A stretch of DNA of 6,397 nt, taken from assembly GCA_004525335.1 (NCBI GenBank), contig SPCL01000120.1:1-6397 (forward strand). The letters run 5' to 3'. Below are positions 4,764-6,397 of this stretch, piece by piece. Each line of letters begins with the position of its first letter. Position 1 is the first letter of the stretch. A program made the translations under genes and the position numbers. The notes beneath the pieces were generated by a model. The model was not told the DNA's origin. It was given only the letters and a program-made list of their open reading frames with translations, and made no database searches. Source of the DNA: Thermodesulfobacteriales bacterium (lineage in GTDB: Bacteria > Desulfobacterota_D > UBA1144 > Nemesobacterales > UBA2774).

Positions 4764-6176
4764 TTAATTAACGCGCTTCAATGCAGTTGGTGACCAGGTA
4801 CCATCCAGCGCTGAAGGCTTTGGCGCATAGAGGCGCATGGTCAGGTTCCATGGTTTGTCTTTGGGACTTGGCAGCCAGTTGGCCTCCTTATCTTTCCCTG
4901 GTGATTCGGCCTGAACATATAAATCTAGAGAGCCGTCAGCATTGTAAGTAAGGGGCATCCAACTAGACAAGTTCGCACGGTTCAAGGGGTTTGGCACGGC
5001 AAATCCCTCCATGTCGTAAAGTGTTACCGACCAGAAAGCTTCTGCGGGTGGTAGTTCGTCTTTATCGAAATGGAGCACATACTGACTTTCACCTGACATA
5101 GTGTTGCCGTCAGCATCGGTTAGTAGTAACGGATAAATAGCATCATCCAACTGATTTGCACCCAGACCGATGAGTGCTACTGTTGCTCTCTGTAAATAAT
5201 CAATCCCATATACTCCCATTGTGCTGATTAGCATTTGCCAGCCATTTTCCACACTTCCGACTTTAGCTGTGTGATCCTGCATCTGCTTCATACCCGTCGA
5301 GGGGGCACTATTTAAAGCCTTCTGAATTGCCGGGTCTAGTTTGTCGAAGTCAAGATCTTCTCCTGGCACAATGCCGACATGTTTGAGACGAGCAACTTGG
5401 CTGAAGTCCGTAGCCTGTGGCGAATGAAGCTTCATGAGCTGTGTTGCATACTCAAAAAATTCCTTACCTGACATATTATTTACTTGATCCATCGGTGGTA
5501 TCTTCATATCAATCGAAGGATCAACCTTGCCAGCAGGTGCAGTCCAGTCTTTACCCCACTGGGAGAGCGGTGTGATCTTCATACCGTCCTGGAATTTATG
5601 AACGGCGTCGTAGTCTTTCTCACCTTCGGTCTTAGTACGCCCAATGAACCATATGTATGGGGTGGGCGCATCGACGCGTGTAACACCTTCAGGCAATTCA
5701 CCCTTCCAGCCTGGTGGTGCATAGGCAAAATTGCCTTCTTTTGTTCCGGTTGTTCGCCAGCCTGGTACTGCAAAAACATCGGTCCACATATCAAGAGATG
5801 GCATCAGATAGTAGCGTCCTCCACTATCAGGTATGGTGAGGATCATCGGTTCATTTGTCAGGTCCATCCATAGACTTGTATACATAGTGTCGAAGTTTGG
5901 TCTCACCACAGTCTTAAAATCTAGAGGTGGAAATGCACGAAAATTACCGAAGGTATTCATTGGAGCATCTATTCCTTTCCCATCCCACTTCTCGAAGTTT
6001 GTCATCTGTTTTCGCGTAACATCCATCAAAACGAGAGGGTAGAAATAGATGTAGGCTTCTTGGGCTATAACATCAGGCTCCAGAGGATTCGTAGTTTCTG
6101 CGGATGAAAGCCTTGCAGAAACTCCCAGTATAATCAACGCTGTGAATATCAAAATCGAAAATCGTAATACTTTCAT
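4764..6176 (-). CDS. Exported DUF1254/DUF1214 domain protein
   Basis: This 470-aa protein starts with a clear Sec signal: KVLR, a hydrophobic core FSILIFTALIILGVS, and likely cleavage SSA|ET after residue 26. The N-terminal DUF1254 region includes AYIYFYPLVLMDVTRKQ (41-57), VVRPNFDTMYTSLWMDL (90-106) and RYYLMPSLDMWTDVFAVPG (121-139). A helical middle (about 190-345) links to the C-terminal DUF1214 region with FWSVTLYD (381-388), NPLNR, NWLPSP (433-438) and MRLYAP (447-452). Both domains are complete and the length is normal for this COG5361-type family. Members are periplasmic or secreted proteins of unproven biochemical function. AGGAGA lies about eight bases before the ATG, and a good TAGACA-17-TATAAT promoter gives a leader of about 64 nt. 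Base composition is visibly more GC-rich than its surroundings, suggesting a different history. The next leftward gene is convergent and about 530 bp away, so the gene is transcribed alone. Confidence 0.92.
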   Translation of the reverse strand: MKVLRFSILIFTALIILGVSARLSSAETTNPLEPDVIAQEAYIYFYPLVLMDVTRKQMTNFEKWDGKGIDAPMNTFGNFRAFPPLDFKTVVRPNFDTMYTSLWMDLTNEPMILTIPDSGGRYYLMPSLDMWTDVFAVPGWRTTGTKEGNFAYAPPGWKGELPEGVTRVDAPTPYIWFIGRTKTEGEKDYDAVHKFQDGMKITPLSQWGKDWTAPAGKVDPSIDMKIPPMDQVNNMSGKEFFEYATQLMKLHSPQATDFSQVARLKHVGIVPGEDLDFDKLDPAIQKALNSAPSTGMKQMQDHTAKVGSVENGWQMLISTMGVYGIDYLQRATVALIGLGANQLDDAIYPLLLTDADGNTMSGESQYVLHFDKDELPPAEAFWSVTLYDMEGFAVPNPLNRANLSSWMPLTYNADGSLDLYVQAESPGKDKEANWLPSPKDKPWNLTMRLYAPKPSALDGTWSPTALKRVN

Positions 6177-6247
6177 TTCTAATCTCTCCTAAATTACATG
6201 CGTAGTAATTTGTAGCTGGTTGTATTTTGCCACCAATTCTACAATTG

Positions 6248-6276
6248 ATTATATTATAGTTTGAATATAATGTCTA
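6248..6276 (-). promoter_or_regulatory. Sigma70-like promoter for the DUF1254 gene
   Basis: On the minus strand TAGACA (6276-6271, 5/6) and TATAAT (6253-6248, perfect) are separated by 17 bp. A second overlapping TATAAT lies five bases upstream. The -35 box ends two bases from an IS3-like terminus starting at 6278, so the insertion boundary lies right at the edge of the promoter. Confidence 0.55.
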
Positions 6277-6277
6277 T

Positions 6278-6312
6278 TGACCTTCTCCCTTCTAACTGGA
6301 CCAGTTAAAAGT
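6278..6312. mobile_element. Solo IS3-like terminus related to the left arm of the inverted-repeat elements
   Basis: TGACCTTCTCCCTTCTAACT, then GGACCAGTTAAAAG, follows the same plan as the left arm of copy 2 (TGACCTGCTCCCC, then AATAGGTACATAAGTTAAG). No matching right arm follows; about 20 bp later the flanking direct repeat begins. It contains a perfect 15-bp dyad TAACTGGACCAGTTA (6293-6307). I read it as a truncated insertion-sequence end. Confidence 0.45.
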
Positions 6313-6331
6313 AGAAAAATCCGGGAAATAA

Positions 6332-6397
6332 TATACTGCTCCCCATTAAGAAGCTAGTAGAATTAAGCTAGTAAAAACTCGATGCGGTTACCTTCAT
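6332..6397. repeat. Flanking direct repeat, right copy (runs to the window edge)
   Basis: Positions 6332-6375 match 355-398 exactly, then diverge over a few bases (AACTCG here, CA on the left) before ATGCGGTTACCTTCAT, which continues the similarity to the last base of the window. The similarity therefore probably extends beyond the window. On both sides a TGACCT-type terminus lies shortly before the repeat (244 and 6278). Confidence 0.8.

Noticed and set aside
5484..6042. ORFs of 69-129 codons on both strands within the DUF1254 gene
   Set aside because: Overlap a complete two-domain gene, lack ribosome binding sites and give non-protein-like composition.

Overview
The window looks like an AT-rich accessory stretch of a Gram-negative bacterial chromosome. 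Two proteins carry Sec-type signal peptides, ribosome binding sites are AGGAG-like, promoters fit sigma70 hexamers, and several fragments resemble IS3-family insertion-sequence ends. A proteobacterium is the most natural guess; the sequence does not fix the genus.

Layout from left to right. The 3' end of an acidic hypothetical protein runs off the left edge (+, to 241). A gene-poor strip (242-613) follows, holding a 67-bp inverted-repeat element and IS-end-like fragments. Two NTF2-fold (SnoaL-like) genes come next on the minus strand: one exported (614-1105) and one cytoplasmic (1259-1795), each with its own promoter and RBS. A decayed PAS sensor-domain gene (1993-2390, -) carries a frameshift and an in-frame stop. 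An intact choline/aminoglycoside-kinase-fold phosphotransferase follows (2595-3554, -). A second inverted-repeat element lies in the divergent gap before a small T4 endonuclease V-like pyrimidine-dimer glycosylase gene (3893-4234, +). The end of that gene coincides with a 19-bp tandem duplication. A short basic ORF downstream is cut by a third inverted-repeat element (4402-4472). The last gene (4764-6176, -) is an exported DUF1254/DUF1214 protein with a strong hairpin just past its stop. The right edge carries another IS3-like end (6278-6312) and a second copy of the repeat first seen at 355.

The genes do not form an operon or an evident pathway. They are single units separated by 100-500 bp of AT-rich DNA with their own translation signals. 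A sensor fragment, a DNA-repair enzyme, a small-molecule kinase and scavenging or small-ligand folds are what one expects in a chromosomal region shaped by repeated insertion and decay. The most informative structures are the three related 67-77 bp inverted-repeat elements, the direct repeat bracketing almost the whole window, and the 19-bp duplication at the end of the repair gene. I see no clear new defence or biosynthetic system.
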